A stretch of 64,000 bases of DNA from Akkermansia muciniphila (GCA_943331105.2 CALQKH020000003.1:124001-188000), one strand, 5' to 3'; numbered from the stretch's first letter, positions 45,994 to 55,439 are shown. Made by a program: numbers and translations. Notes: generated by a model from the letters alone, not told the origin.

Positions 45994-46782
45994 TCAGGTT
46001 TTGTAGCTGGGGTCTGTGCGATCGAGTTTGCGCAGCAAGGCTGGCCACTCCATCAAGCCGTAAGGCCTGCGGGTGCTGGGCTGGTAGTTGTTCCAAGTTT
46101 CTTCCAGCACATCGGGCGCGACTTTGACAAACGGTGTGTTGCAGGCCATGGCCGCGAGTTGGGCGTGGCACGACAGTTCCAGGCGGTGCATCCAATTGAA
46201 GGCTTCGCCCACACTCCGCCCAACGGTCAGGGCGCCATGGTTGCGCAAAATGAGTGCCTCGCCCTGCCCCAGGTCTTGCACCAGCGAGGCCTGCTCGGCC
46301 AAATCGAGCACCACGCCTTGGTAGTCGTGGTAACCGATCTTGAGAAAGCGCATCGAAGTCTGGGTGATGGGCAACAAACCGCATTCGAGCGAAGACACCG
46401 CCATGGAAGCCCAGCTGTGGGTGTGGATGACGCAGTCCACCTCGGGGCGCGCTTCATGCACCGCGCTGTGGATCACGTAACCGGCTTTGTTGATGCCGTA
46501 ATTCAGGTCACCAAAATCGGGCTTGGAGAGGATGTTGCCGTCATGGTCAATTTTGATGAGGCTGGAGGCGGTGATCTCTTCGTACATCATGCCGTAGGCG
46601 TTGATGAGAAAGGCACCGTCTTCGCCGGGCACACGCGCCGAGATGTGGTTGGCCATCATGTCCGACATGCCGTAGAGGGCCACCAAGCGGTAGCAAGCGG
46701 CCAAATCCACCCGAGCTTGCCACTCTGCAGGGGTGCAGCGCGATTGCATCGATTCGATTTTCAAAAATCCATTTTCAACCAT
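45994..46782 (-). CDS. Class II aldolase/adducin-family protein
   Basis: A 262-residue zinc-dependent aldolase-fold protein. The metal-binding pattern is visible as CVIHTHSWASMAVS (HxH) and LILRNHGALTVG (the third histidine), with NHISARVPGEDGAFLIN near the N-terminus for substrate binding. Members of this adducin-like branch act on hydroxy-acids or as decarboxylases of acetolactate type. Here the place between two Bug receptor genes points to a retro-aldol or decarboxylation step on an imported acid. The substrate is unknown. Confidence 0.83.
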   Translation of the reverse strand: MVENGFLKIESMQSRCTPAEWQARVDLAACYRLVALYGMSDMMANHISARVPGEDGAFLINAYGMMYEEITASSLIKIDHDGNILSKPDFGDLNYGINKAGYVIHSAVHEARPEVDCVIHTHSWASMAVSSLECGLLPITQTSMRFLKIGYHDYQGVVLDLAEQASLVQDLGQGEALILRNHGALTVGRSVGEAFNWMHRLELSCHAQLAAMACNTPFVKVAPDVLEETWNNYQPSTRRPYGLMEWPALLRKLDRTDPSYKT

Positions 46783-46798
46783 GACAACTCCTTGAGAC

Positions 46799-47770
46799 TC
46801 AGTCGAGTTTCACGTCAGCACTCTTGACCAAATTGACCCAGAACTTCGCATCTTCGGTCAAAAACGCCGCGAATTGATCGGGCGTGGTGGAAACCGACAC
46901 ATCAGTCCCTTCGCGGGCCAATGCGGCTTTCACAGAGGGCTGGGCCATGGCCGATTGCGCGGCATCAAAGATGCGTTTCATGACCGCTGGCGGTGTGCCC
47001 ACGGGCACAAACAAACCGTACCAAAACTCGATCGCGTACTCGGGCAGCCGGGCCTCTTGCATGCCCGGCAAACCGGGGACCAAGGCCGAGCTGTTGCGCG
47101 TGCTGACGGCCAGGCCTTTCAAGCGACCCGCTTGGATCATGGGCAAGACCGAAGGTGGGGTGCCGAAGGTCACTTGGGTGTCGCCCGCGATCACCGACTG
47201 GATGGCGGGCGCGCCACCGCGAAACGGAATGTGCACCATGTCCACACCGGTCAATTGGGTGAACAAAGCTGCGCCCAAATGGGGCGCAGAACCGTTGCCC
47301 GAGGTGGCGTAGTTGATCTTTCCCGGTGCCTGCTTGGCACGCGCGATCAGGTCTTGCACCGAGTTGACGCCAATGTTCGGGTTGACCGCAATCACCAAAG
47401 GCGATGTGGTGACCTTGGTGATGGGCACCAAGTCTTTGGGCGTGTAATTCAGCTTGGGGTTGAGGGCGGGATTGACCGAGATGCTGCTGGGGCTGGCCAG
47501 CAAAATGCTGTAGCCATCGGGCGCGGCCTTGGCCACGTTTTCGGCCGCAATGCTGGAGCCGGCACCCGCACGGTTTTCCACAATGATGCTCTGCCCAATG
47601 GCTTTGCCCATCGCGTCGCTGATGGCGCGGGCCACATAGTCGGCTGCACCGCCGGGTGCAAAACCGACCACCAGACGAATGGGTTTGTTGGGATAGGCTG
47701 CGCCTTGGGCTTGCACACCCAGGCCGAAGCAAGAAAGGACCAAAGCGGAAATCAGGTTTCTTTTGTTCAT
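46799..47770 (-). CDS. Bug/TctC-family periplasmic solute receptor
   Basis: A 323-residue receptor with signal peptide ending VQAQ. Motifs IRLVVGFAPGGAADYVA, IVENRAGAGSSIAAE, KAAPDGYS, HIPFRGGAPAIQSVIAG and FWYGLFVPVGTP are present. It follows the quinone-oxidoreductase-like gene by 48 bp and precedes the class II aldolase gene by 16 bp, inside one minus-strand cluster. Confidence 0.88.
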   Translation of the reverse strand: MNKRNLISALVLSCFGLGVQAQGAAYPNKPIRLVVGFAPGGAADYVARAISDAMGKAIGQSIIVENRAGAGSSIAAENVAKAAPDGYSILLASPSSISVNPALNPKLNYTPKDLVPITKVTTSPLVIAVNPNIGVNSVQDLIARAKQAPGKINYATSGNGSAPHLGAALFTQLTGVDMVHIPFRGGAPAIQSVIAGDTQVTFGTPPSVLPMIQAGRLKGLAVSTRNSSALVPGLPGMQEARLPEYAIEFWYGLFVPVGTPPAVMKRIFDAAQSAMAQPSVKAALAREGTDVSVSTTPDQFAAFLTEDAKFWVNLVKSADVKLD

Positions 47771-47818
47771 GGTGGTGTCTCCTTCGTTTTAAAAAGTCTC
47801 GGGCGATGTGAAATCGGC

Positions 47819-48802
47819 TCAAACAGCGCTGGCAATGCGCAGCACAATCTTGCCAGTGTGTTGGTTGCTCTCCATGTGGGTTTTGGCTTGGTCCAGTTGG
47901 TCAAAGTCAAACACCTGGTCCAACAGGGGTTGGATGCGCCCATCGGCAAACGCCGGCAAAATTTGCGCCACGAATTGCGCGATGCCGTCGGCGCGTTGGG
48001 CCGGCGTGCGGTTTTTGTTCGACACGCCATACAAACACAGGCGTTTGGCGTGCAGGGCTTCCAAGTCGATGGTGGCATTGAGCGTGTTGTCGACATAGCC
48101 CACAAAACCCAAACGCCCCTGAAAAGCCATGCAGCGCATGCTCTCGGCAAAGACGCTGCCACCCACGGTGTTCACCACCAAGTTGGCCCCTTTTTGGTCG
48201 GTGGCTTGCAGCACGGCCGGGTGGAAATCGGCCGTGCGGGTGCACAGGCCCACATCCAGCCCCAGCGGCTTCAATTGGTCCAGTTTGGCCTGTGAACCCG
48301 AAGTGCCGATGACTTGGGCACCCAACACCTTGGCCATTTGCAAACTGGCCACGCCCACGCCCGAAGACACGCCATTGATCAGCAGCCATTGATCGGCTTT
48401 CAAGTGGCCTTGCAAGACCAAAAGGTCATAGGTCACCAAAAATGTGAGTGGGATGGAGGCGGCTTGCTCCAACGACAAGTTGTCCGGCACGCGCATGATC
48501 TCGCGCACATCCATCAAGGCGTACTCAGAAAAAGCGCCCGGGCAACGGCCCATGACGCGATCGCCCAACTGCCAGGCACCGGTCTCGGTGCCCAGTTGAA
48601 CGATCTGCCCAGCCCCTTCCATGCCTGCGGGCTTGCTGCCGCCTTTGCCATGCAAGCCGTGACCAATGATCAATTCGCCCCGGTTCAGAGCAGCCGCGTG
48701 CAGCTTGACCAGCACTTGGCCTGGGCCGGGCACAGGCATGTCCACCTCGCGCAGCACCATGCTGCCTTGGCCTTCGCTGATGTTCATCCAATACGATTTC
48801 AT
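47819..48802 (-). CDS. Zinc-independent alcohol dehydrogenase/quinone oxidoreductase family (MDR) protein
   Basis: About 327 residues from the ATG at 48802, seven bases after the stop of the enoyl-CoA hydratase gene. It has the GroES-like N-terminal domain (VLVKLHAAALNRGELIIGHGL, GMEGAGQIVQLG) and the Rossmann motif LINGVSSGVGVASLQMAKVLGAQVIGT. The cysteine/histidine zinc ligands of true alcohol dehydrogenases are absent, which puts it with NADPH:quinone or enoyl reductases. In this cluster an enoyl/2-oxoacyl reduction is possible. Confidence 0.83.
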   Translation of the reverse strand: MKSYWMNISEGQGSMVLREVDMPVPGPGQVLVKLHAAALNRGELIIGHGLHGKGGSKPAGMEGAGQIVQLGTETGAWQLGDRVMGRCPGAFSEYALMDVREIMRVPDNLSLEQAASIPLTFLVTYDLLVLQGHLKADQWLLINGVSSGVGVASLQMAKVLGAQVIGTSGSQAKLDQLKPLGLDVGLCTRTADFHPAVLQATDQKGANLVVNTVGGSVFAESMRCMAFQGRLGFVGYVDNTLNATIDLEALHAKRLCLYGVSNKNRTPAQRADGIAQFVAQILPAFADGRIQPLLDQVFDFDQLDQAKTHMESNQHTGKIVLRIASAV

Positions 48803-48809
48803 GGGGACC

Positions 48810-49619
48810 TCATTCGCCTTTGAAGACGGGTTTGCGTTTTTCCATGAAGGCCTTGCGGCCTTCGGCGTAGTCGGCGCTGTCAAAGCAACCTCGTATGAGT
48901 TGGGTGCACAAGTCCAGATCCATTTCGGGCGAGGGCTTGAGGATTTCGCGGGTGATGGCCTTGGCCGCCTGAATGGTCAGGGGTGCGTTGGCCGCCAGTG
49001 CAGAGGTGTATTCGGCCAGCAATTCGGGCAAGGCCTCAGGAGCACAAACCCGCGTGACCAAGCCCAGGCTTTGCGCCTCTTGCGCGTTGATTTTGCGGGC
49101 CGTAAAGAACAGATCCTTGGCCGCACCAGGGCCGATCAGGTCCACCAAGTTTTTCATGGCCGAATAACGGTAGCCCAAGCCCAAGCGGGCCGCTGGTACA
49201 GAGAACACCGCGTCGCTGGCGGCGATGCGCATGTCACAACTGATCGCCACATTGATGCCGCCACCGATGCAAAAGCCACGTATGCAAGCCAGGGTGGGTT
49301 TGGGAAAGTTGAAAATGCCCATGAGCGCGGTCTCTGCCATGTGCTCGTAGCGTGTCACCGCCTCACGCGCCGCACGCATGTCTTCAAACTGCGAAATGTC
49401 GGCGCCCGAAACAAAGGCTTTTTCACCCGCCCCGGTGAACACCACCAAGCGCACACGCGGATCGTGTTCGGCCTGGTTCAAGAGCACCGGCACGGCTTCC
49501 CACATGTCGACCGACAGCGCGTTGTGCCGCGCCACGTTGTTGAACTGGATAAACAGCGTGCTGCCGTCGAGCCAGGTATTGACCCGCTCGGTGGGCGAGG
49601 TGTAGACGATATCGGACAT
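48810..49619 (-). CDS. Enoyl-CoA hydratase/isomerase family protein
   Basis: A 269-residue crotonase-fold protein. Oxyanion-hole segments are NALSVDMWEAV-like near residue 35 and VSGADISQFEDM near residue 72, and the second is GFCIGGGINVAISCDMRIA around residue 115. The start codon abuts the stop of the CoA-transferase gene without a gap. It probably hydrates or isomerises the CoA thioester made by that enzyme. Confidence 0.88.
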   Translation of the reverse strand: MSDIVYTSPTERVNTWLDGSTLFIQFNNVARHNALSVDMWEAVPVLLNQAEHDPRVRLVVFTGAGEKAFVSGADISQFEDMRAAREAVTRYEHMAETALMGIFNFPKPTLACIRGFCIGGGINVAISCDMRIAASDAVFSVPAARLGLGYRYSAMKNLVDLIGPGAAKDLFFTARKINAQEAQSLGLVTRVCAPEALPELLAEYTSALAANAPLTIQAAKAITREILKPSPEMDLDLCTQLIRGCFDSADYAEGRKAFMEKRKPVFKGE

Positions 49620-50810
49620 TCAAAACACTCCTTTGGATTTGAGTTGCTGGAGCGCAGGCGCATCGAGCCCCAACTCTCCCAAAATTTCTTCGCTGTGCTC
49701 GCCACGACGCGGTGCGGCGCGGGCAATGGTGCTGGGCGTGCGCTCCAGTTGCACCGGTTGCCCCACCAAGCGCTGGGGACCTTGGTGCACCGACACCACG
49801 TCTTTCACCATCTTCAGGTGCTGCACTTGCGGTTCGTTGAACACTTCGTCCATGCTGTTGATCAGGCCACAGGCCACCCCGCCGTCGTTCAGGCGCTCAA
49901 TCCAATAGGCCCGGTCGCGGTGCGACAGGCGCTCGTTGATCTCGGCGTTCAGCGCATCGCGGTTGACCGAGCGGCTGGGTTTGTCGTGGTAACGCGGGTC
50001 GGTGACCCATTGCGGTGCTTCCAAAATGTTACAAAAACGCTCCCAGATTTTGGAGCCAAACACCGCGATGTTCATGTAGCCATCGCGCGCCTTGTAAACC
50101 CCGGTGGGGATGCTGGTGGGGTGAAAGTTGCCCGCCTGCGTGGCCACTTCTTCGTCAATCAGCCAGCGCGAGGTCTGGAAGTCCATCATGTAAACCATGG
50201 ATTCGAGCAGCGAGGTGTGCAGCCATTGGCCTTGGCCAGACTTTTCACGCTCCAACAAGGCCACCAAAATGCCTTGCGCCGCAAAAATGCCGGCGCACAA
50301 GTCGGCAATGGGGATGCCCACGCGCATAGGCCCCTGCTCGGCCATGCCCGTGACCGACATCAATCCACCCATGCCCTGGGCGATCTGGTCAAAACCCGGC
50401 CGCGCGGCCAAGGGCCCTGTCTGGCCAAAACCCGAAATGCTGGCGTAAACCAGCCCTGGGTTGTCTTTCTTTAGGTTCTCGTAATCGATGCCCAAGCGGA
50501 ACTTCACATCCGGACGGAAGTTTTCCACCACCACATCGGCCTTGGCAATCAACTGCTTGAGCAGGGCAATGCCTTCGGGTTCTTTGAGGTTGAGGGTGAT
50601 GGAGCGCTTGTTGCGGTGGGTGTACTGGTAATCCGAGCCCTCTTGCCCGCCCAACGTGTCGTCGCCGCGCATGTGTTCGGGCATTTGCACCTGCACCACA
50701 TCGGCGCCCCAGTCGGCCAATTGGCGGCAGGCTGTGGGGCCAGCGCGCACTTGGGTCAAGTCGATCACTCGAAAGCGCGACAGCGCAGCGGAAGCGGGTT
50801 GATGCGGCAT
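49620..50810 (-). CDS. CaiB/BaiF family (class III) CoA-transferase
   Basis: About 396 residues from the ATG at 50810. It transfers CoA between acyl donors and acceptors through an aspartyl anhydride. Conserved blocks are RVIDLTQVRAGPTACRQLADWGADVV, NKRSITLNLKEPEG, NFRPDVKFRLG, SGFGQTGP and PGFDQIAQGMGG, where the aspartate is catalytic. It is the first gene of the cluster and is divergent from the GntR regulator. The acid activated is not identifiable. Confidence 0.88.
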   Translation of the reverse strand: MPHQPASAALSRFRVIDLTQVRAGPTACRQLADWGADVVQVQMPEHMRGDDTLGGQEGSDYQYTHRNKRSITLNLKEPEGIALLKQLIAKADVVVENFRPDVKFRLGIDYENLKKDNPGLVYASISGFGQTGPLAARPGFDQIAQGMGGLMSVTGMAEQGPMRVGIPIADLCAGIFAAQGILVALLEREKSGQGQWLHTSLLESMVYMMDFQTSRWLIDEEVATQAGNFHPTSIPTGVYKARDGYMNIAVFGSKIWERFCNILEAPQWVTDPRYHDKPSRSVNRDALNAEINERLSHRDRAYWIERLNDGGVACGLINSMDEVFNEPQVQHLKMVKDVVSVHQGPQRLVGQPVQLERTPSTIARAAPRRGEHSEEILGELGLDAPALQQLKSKGVF

Positions 50811-50892
50811 GGGAAGTTCCAAACGAAAGACTCACAGGGGCCAAGTGCATGCACTTGCTGATGGTCACAAAGTGTGAACGCCGGACCCTGAA

Positions 50893-50922
50893 GTGTCAAC
50901 ACTTTGGTCAAATTGTTGACAC
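50893..50922. promoter_or_regulatory. GntR/FadR operator candidate between the CoA-transferase and gntR genes
   Basis: GTGTCAACA (50893-50901) and TGTTGACAC (50914-50922) are a perfect 9-bp inverted repeat with a 12-bp spacer. The spacer holds TTTGGTCAAA, itself a near palindrome. It lies 83 bp upstream of the CoA-transferase gene and 106 bp upstream of gntR. Confidence 0.5.
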
Positions 50923-51027
50923 ATTCGCGACGTCAATGACCTGATTTTGGCCATCTTCAGTTAGGATGAAGCATGGGTTTGCTTTTTTTTCAACAATCCT
51001 CACCCCTGACCAGCCCAAGCTTTGTCC

Positions 51028-51708
51028 ATGAACGCAGCCCCCGATAAGCCCGAGCAGGGTTTGCCCGTTTTTGTGGCTGACCAGCTCAAACAACTCATTT
51101 ACAGCGGCGAGCTCAAGCCCGGTGAGCGGCTGAACGAAGCGGCCCTGGCCCTGCGCATGGGCACCAGCCGAGGCCCTGTGCGCGAAGCGATCCGCATGCT
51201 CACCGGTTTGGGCTTGGTGACGGCCGTGCTCAACCGCGGCGTGTTTGTGCGCCAGATGTCGGTGCGCGAAATGCTGGAGCTGTACGACCTGCGGGCCTTG
51301 GTGTTTGGCTTTGCCGCAGAGCGCGCCACCGACCATGTGGCAGAAAGCCACAAAGCGCAGTTTGAACAACTGCTGCAGGCCATGGATGTGGCTTGCGAGA
51401 CCGAAAACGCCAACCTCTATTACGAGTTGAACCTGAAGTTCCATGCGCTGGTGCTGCTCTTGGCCAACAACCAGCGGGCCCAAGCTGCGTACGACGACAT
51501 CATCAAGGAGATGCACCTGTTCAGGCGCGAGTACTTCAACGCACCGGGCAATATGCGCCAGTCCAACGCCGAGCACCGCACCTTGTACGAAGCCATCGTC
51601 AAGGGCTCTAAGGCCAAAGCCAAATCCACCGCTGAGCGGCATGTGCTCAAGGGGCGCGAGCGGCTGCTGAGCAACATCGGCGGAACCACCCCGCTGGCGG
51701 GGTTGTGA
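51028..51708 (+). CDS. GntR-family regulator, FadR/FCD subfamily
   Basis: A 226-residue regulator from the ATG at 51028. The N-terminal winged helix has IYSGELKPGERLNEAALALRMGTSRGPVREAIRML, and the C-terminal FCD domain contains the metal-binding acidic/histidine pattern (LYDLRALVFGFAAERA, NLKFHALVLLLANN, AEHRTLYEAIVKG). It is divergent from the CoA-transferase-led cluster and probably represses it until an organic acid binds. A strong terminator follows. Confidence 0.9.
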   Translation: MNAAPDKPEQGLPVFVADQLKQLIYSGELKPGERLNEAALALRMGTSRGPVREAIRMLTGLGLVTAVLNRGVFVRQMSVREMLELYDLRALVFGFAAERATDHVAESHKAQFEQLLQAMDVACETENANLYYELNLKFHALVLLLANNQRAQAAYDDIIKEMHLFRREYFNAPGNMRQSNAEHRTLYEAIVKGSKAKAKSTAERHVLKGRERLLSNIGGTTPLAGL

Positions 51709-51727
51709 AGTCAACCCATTGGTCTTC

Positions 51728-51767
51728 ACCATCAAAAAACCGCTCCGAGGAGCGGTTTTTTGATGGT
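51728..51767. terminator. Strong bidirectional terminator between gntR and ychF
   Basis: Two perfect 19-base arms (51728-51746 and 51749-51767) meet at a GA loop. The core is AACCGCTCC/GGAGCGGTT flanked by six A and six T residues, so it functions in both directions between convergent genes. Confidence 0.88.
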
Positions 51768-51780
51768 GACCAGTCCAGAC

Positions 51781-52872
51781 TCAAGAGCTGAACAAGAAAT
51801 TCATCACGTCACCGTCTTTCACGACGTAATCCTTGCCTTCGGCGCGCATCTTGCCTGCGTCTTTGGCGCCTTGCTCGCCCTTGAAGGTGATGTAGTCGTC
51901 AAACGCGATGGTCTGGGCGCGGATATAGCCCTTTTCGAAATCGGTGTGGATCACGCCTGCGGCTTGTGGGCCGGTATCGCCCACGCGGATGGTCCAGGCA
52001 CGCACTTCTTTCACGCCAGCGGTGAAATAAGTTTGCAGACCCAGCAAACCGTAAGCCGATCGGATCAAGCGGTTCAGGCCCGGCTCGTCCTGGCCAATTT
52101 CCTTCAAGAACTCCAGGCGGTCCGCGTCGTCCATCTCGGACAACTCGGCTTCGATCTTGGCGCAAATGGCCACTACGGGTGCGTTTTGTTTGGCGGCAAA
52201 GGCCTTGAGGCGGTCTAGGAAGGGGTTGTTCTCAAAACCGTCTTCGGACACGTTGGCCACGAACATGGCGGGCTTGGCCGTGATGAAAAAGAACTGCTTG
52301 AGTTCGGCGCGCTCTTCTTTGCTGAAATCAATGGTGCGCACCGGCTGGGTGTCATTCAGCGCGGCTTGGCACTTTTCCAAGATCGCCATTTGCTTGACGG
52401 CTTCTTTGTCGCCAGAGCGGGCGATTTTGCTCACGCGGTGGATGGCTTTTTCAACTGCGGCCAAGTCGGCCAGGCACAACTCGGTCTGAATGACCTCGAT
52501 GTCGGCGATCGGGTCGACCTTGTTGGCGACGTGGATCACGTTGTCGTCTTCGAAGCAACGCACCACATTGACGATGGCGTCGGTCTCACGAATATGGGCC
52601 AAAAACTTGTTGCCCAGGCCTTCGCCGGTGCTGGCACCGGCCACCAAACCAGCAATGTCCACAAACTCGACGATGGCAGGCACGATGCGCTCGGGCTCGA
52701 CGATGGCGGACAACTGCTGAAGACGCGGATCGGGCACCTCAACGACACCTGTGTTGGGCTCGATGGTACAAAAGGGGTAGTTCTCAGCGGCAATGCCAGC
52801 TTTGGTGAGGGCGTTGAAAAGGGTGGATTTGCCCACATTGGGCAGACCCACGATGCCGCATTTGAGGCTCAT
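51781..52872 (-). CDS. ychF: Ribosome-associated ATPase/GTPase YchF
   Basis: A 363-residue Obg-family NTPase from the ATG at 52872 ([20 protein letters not shown]). The P-loop GLPNVGKST, switch [19 protein letters not shown] and the specificity segment (NKVDP-type changed for ATP preference) are in place, and the C-terminal TGS domain ends VMNFLFSS. Upstream open sequence to 52995 has no homology. It is convergent with gntR and divergent from the ubiH-like gene. Confidence 0.94.
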   Translation of the reverse strand: MSLKCGIVGLPNVGKSTLFNALTKAGIAAENYPFCTIEPNTGVVEVPDPRLQQLSAIVEPERIVPAIVEFVDIAGLVAGASTGEGLGNKFLAHIRETDAIVNVVRCFEDDNVIHVANKVDPIADIEVIQTELCLADLAAVEKAIHRVSKIARSGDKEAVKQMAILEKCQAALNDTQPVRTIDFSKEERAELKQFFFITAKPAMFVANVSEDGFENNPFLDRLKAFAAKQNAPVVAICAKIEAELSEMDDADRLEFLKEIGQDEPGLNRLIRSAYGLLGLQTYFTAGVKEVRAWTIRVGDTGPQAAGVIHTDFEKGYIRAQTIAFDDYITFKGEQGAKDAGKMRAEGKDYVVKDGDVMNFLFSS

Positions 52873-53030
52873 GGAAGGCTTTCGGTGATTCGGGGAGAGA
52901 TTCGAAAATTGACCGGCGATTTTAACGGCTCGGCCCCAAGGCAGGGCAGCTGTCCCACACCCGTGACCCACACGCCTTTGAACCATCACCACCAAAGTCC
53001 CCGGCGGCCCAGCGCGTTGGGCCGCATCCT

Positions 53031-53036
53031 TACAAT
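53031..53036 (+). promoter_or_regulatory. -10 box positioned for a leaderless ubiH-like message
   Basis: TACAAT ends six bases before the ATG at 53043, with no Shine-Dalgarno in the gap. Transcription would begin at or next to the start codon. Confidence 0.4.
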
Positions 53037-53042
53037 GCGCGC

Positions 53043-54212
53043 ATGGCTTCTCCCCCTGACATTTGCATCCGTGGCGCCGGCATCGTGGGCCGCACTTTGG
53101 CCTTGTTGCTGGCCCGCGAACGGCTGAACGTGGCTTTGGTCGAATTTCCCCAGCCCAACACCGCCCCCGACGTGCGCGCCTATTCCCTCAATGGCGCAGC
53201 CAAGGCCTTGCTGCAAGACCTGCGTTGCTGGCCCGAGCCTCCCGCGGTGACGCCCGTGCACCAAATGCAGGTTTGGGGTGACCAAGGCGGGCAGCTGAGT
53301 TTTGGCGCCCAAGAACAAGGGGTGGGGCAACTCAATTGGATGGTGGACGTGCCCGCACTGGAAACGCTGTTGATGCAGGCCGTGCAGTTCCAGCCCCATA
53401 TTCAAGTGGTGCAAGCCCCGGTGGCTGCACCGCTCACCGTCGTCTGCGAAGGCCGCACCAGCCAGACCCGCGCCGAACTGGGTGTGGGCTTTGACATCAC
53501 CCACTACCCACAACACGCCGTGGCCACTCGTTTGCTGTGCGAACGGGCGCACGAAGGCATCGCCCGGCAATGGTTTGGCTGGTGCGCTGCACCAGGCCTG
53601 ACCCAGCCACAAGCCGAAGTGTTGGCGCTGTTGCCCATGGGCGGCGAAGGCGGGCGCGAAGTCGCGCTGGTGTGGTCGGTGCACCCGCTGCGGGCCCAAG
53701 AACTGATGGCCATGTCGGCCAAAGACTTTGCGTTGACGTTGGCCACGGCATGCCAGAACAGCTTAGGAGGCATGCAACTGTCGGCCGAACGTGCCGTTTG
53801 GCCGCTGCAACTGGCACGCGCCGAACGCTGGATCGGCCCCATGCCCGGCGTGGTCAAACAATCTTTTGCATTGGCAGGCGACGCAGCCCACAGCCTGCAT
53901 CCCTTGGCCGGGCAAGGCCTGAACATCGGCTTGGCCGATGTGGCCGAATTGGTCCGGGTGATCCATGCCAAAGAATTTTGGCGTCCCCTGCACGACCTGA
54001 AATTGCTGCGCCGCTACGAACGCGCACGCCAGGCAGACGTGCAAGCCATGGGCCTGGTGACCGATGGTCTTCAGCGCCTGTTTGCCCAGCCCGGCCCGGT
54101 CTGGCAGAACCTTCGCAATTGGGGCATGCGCGGCTTTGACCGCAGCGGTCCCTTGAAGCATTGGATGACGCGACGCGCGATGGGGCAAAGCGCTGACCGC
54201 GCCGACGGCTGA
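53043..54212 (+). CDS. UbiH/UbiF/COQ6-family FAD monooxygenase
   Basis: A 389-residue flavin hydroxylase, probably for ubiquinone ring hydroxylation. The FAD motif [17 protein letters not shown] opens it and the family signature [22 protein letters not shown] is near residue 280. The central region is shorter than in E. coli UbiH. The assignment among UbiH, UbiF and UbiI is not possible by eye. It is the first gene of a rightward group with dsbC, a DUF3429 gene and an M61 peptidase. Confidence 0.83.
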   Translation: MASPPDICIRGAGIVGRTLALLLARERLNVALVEFPQPNTAPDVRAYSLNGAAKALLQDLRCWPEPPAVTPVHQMQVWGDQGGQLSFGAQEQGVGQLNWMVDVPALETLLMQAVQFQPHIQVVQAPVAAPLTVVCEGRTSQTRAELGVGFDITHYPQHAVATRLLCERAHEGIARQWFGWCAAPGLTQPQAEVLALLPMGGEGGREVALVWSVHPLRAQELMAMSAKDFALTLATACQNSLGGMQLSAERAVWPLQLARAERWIGPMPGVVKQSFALAGDAAHSLHPLAGQGLNIGLADVAELVRVIHAKEFWRPLHDLKLLRRYERARQADVQAMGLVTDGLQRLFAQPGPVWQNLRNWGMRGFDRSGPLKHWMTRRAMGQSADRADG

Positions 54213-54261
54213 AGAGTCCGGTCAACCCAGTCCATTTCTTTTTTGAACCTGAAAGCCCCAG

Positions 54262-54987
54262 ATGAAGTTTGCCCTTCCCAAGTTGGCCATGATGCTGGTC
54301 GCTGCTGCGCTGTCTTTGGGCAGCATGGCCAACGTCATGGCCCAAGAAGCCACGATTCGCAAAAACCTGAGCGAGCGCCTGTCCAATTTGCCCAAAATTG
54401 ACGAGGTCAGCAAAACCCCCATGAACGGCTTGTTCGAAATCCGCATGGGCAACGAAGTGATGTACAGCGACGCCGAAGGCAACTTCCTGATCCAAGGTGC
54501 CCTGATCGACGTGCGACAACGGCGCAATTTGACCGAAGAGCGCGTAGACAAACTTTCTGCCATTGGTTTTGACCAACTGCCCCTCAAGGCCGCCATCACC
54601 CAAGTGCGTGGCAATGGCAAGCGCAAACTGGCGGTGTTTGCCGACCCCAACTGCGGCTTTTGCAAGCGCTTTGAAAAAGACTTGCAAAAACTGGACAACG
54701 TGACCATTTACCACTTTCTTTATCCCATCTTGGGCGAAGACTCGCGCACCAAATCCAACAACGTGTGGTGTGCCAAAGACAAGGCCAAGGTGTGGAATAA
54801 CTGGATGATCGGCGGCACCACACCGCCCACCGCCAATTGCGACACCTCGGCCATTGACACCATCGTGGCCTTTGGCCAAAAGAACCGCATCACGGGCACG
54901 CCTTTGTTGTTGTTTGCCGATGGCACTCGGATCCCGGGCGCCGTGCCCATGGCCCAGGTCGAAAAAATTCTGAGTGACATCAAATGA
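54262..54987 (+). CDS. dsbC: Thiol:disulfide interchange protein DsbC
   Basis: A 241-residue periplasmic disulfide isomerase. The signal peptide ends at VMAQ. An N-terminal dimerisation domain (residues 25-90) precedes a thioredoxin domain with CGFC in FADPNCGFCKRFEKDL and a cis-proline in ITGTPLLLFADG. A second cysteine pair (Cys in NVWCAKD and NCDTS) matches the structural disulfide of DsbC. The stop overlaps the next gene by four bases. Confidence 0.92.
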   Translation: MKFALPKLAMMLVAAALSLGSMANVMAQEATIRKNLSERLSNLPKIDEVSKTPMNGLFEIRMGNEVMYSDAEGNFLIQGALIDVRQRRNLTEERVDKLSAIGFDQLPLKAAITQVRGNGKRKLAVFADPNCGFCKRFEKDLQKLDNVTIYHFLYPILGEDSRTKSNNVWCAKDKAKVWNNWMIGGTTPPTANCDTSAIDTIVAFGQKNRITGTPLLLFADGTRIPGAVPMAQVEKILSDIK

Positions 54988-55439
54988 ACACGCCACACAC
55001 CGAAGACGCCACCTGGCGATTGATCCGAAAAATGGGCTATGCCGGGCTGATCCCGTTTGTATTTTTGGGCTTGTGCCTGTGGCTGGTGGGGCCCGACTTG
55101 CACCCGTATGTGGCGCTGGCCATGCAAGGCTATGGCGCGGTGATCGTGTCATTTTTAGGCGGCATCCATTGGGGCGTGGGCTTTCGAAATGCACTGATCG
55201 TGCCCAATGCACCGCGCATCCACTTCACTTGGGGCGTTGCGCCTTCGCTGCTGGCCTGGGTGGGCGTGATGATGCCCGCCTTTGCCGGCTTGCCTCTGTT
55301 GGGTTTTGTGCTGATCGGTTGCTATGTGATGGACCGCCGCACTTGGCCTGCTGCGGGTCTGGCGCCTTGGCTGCCCATGCGCTTGCAGCTGACGACCGTG
55401 GCCTGCCTGAGTTGCTTCTTGGCAGCAGGTGCAACATGA
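54984..55439 (+). CDS. DUF3429-family membrane protein
   Basis: A 151-residue protein with about five hydrophobic segments. The sequence YGAVIVSFLGGIHWGVGF is the hallmark of the DUF3429 family, whose function is unknown. It overlaps dsbC by four bases upstream and the M61 gene by four bases downstream, so all three are translationally linked. Confidence 0.82.
   Translation: MNTPHTEDATWRLIRKMGYAGLIPFVFLGLCLWLVGPDLHPYVALAMQGYGAVIVSFLGGIHWGVGFRNALIVPNAPRIHFTWGVAPSLLAWVGVMMPAFAGLPLLGFVLIGCYVMDRRTWPAAGLAPWLPMRLQLTTVACLSCFLAAGAT

Noticed and set aside
45959..46384. N-terminal extension of the Bug frame
   Set aside because: Lies inside the class II aldolase gene in another frame; the signal peptide begins at the ATG at 45958.
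48666..50474. A 602-codon plus-strand open frame
   Set aside because: It is antisense to the enoyl-CoA hydratase and CoA-transferase genes, has no domain pattern and a composition typical of high-GC shadow frames.
54974..55435. N-terminal extension of the M61 peptidase frame
   Set aside because: It runs through dsbC/DUF3429 in another frame; the ATG at 55436 overlaps the preceding stop and matches the family start.
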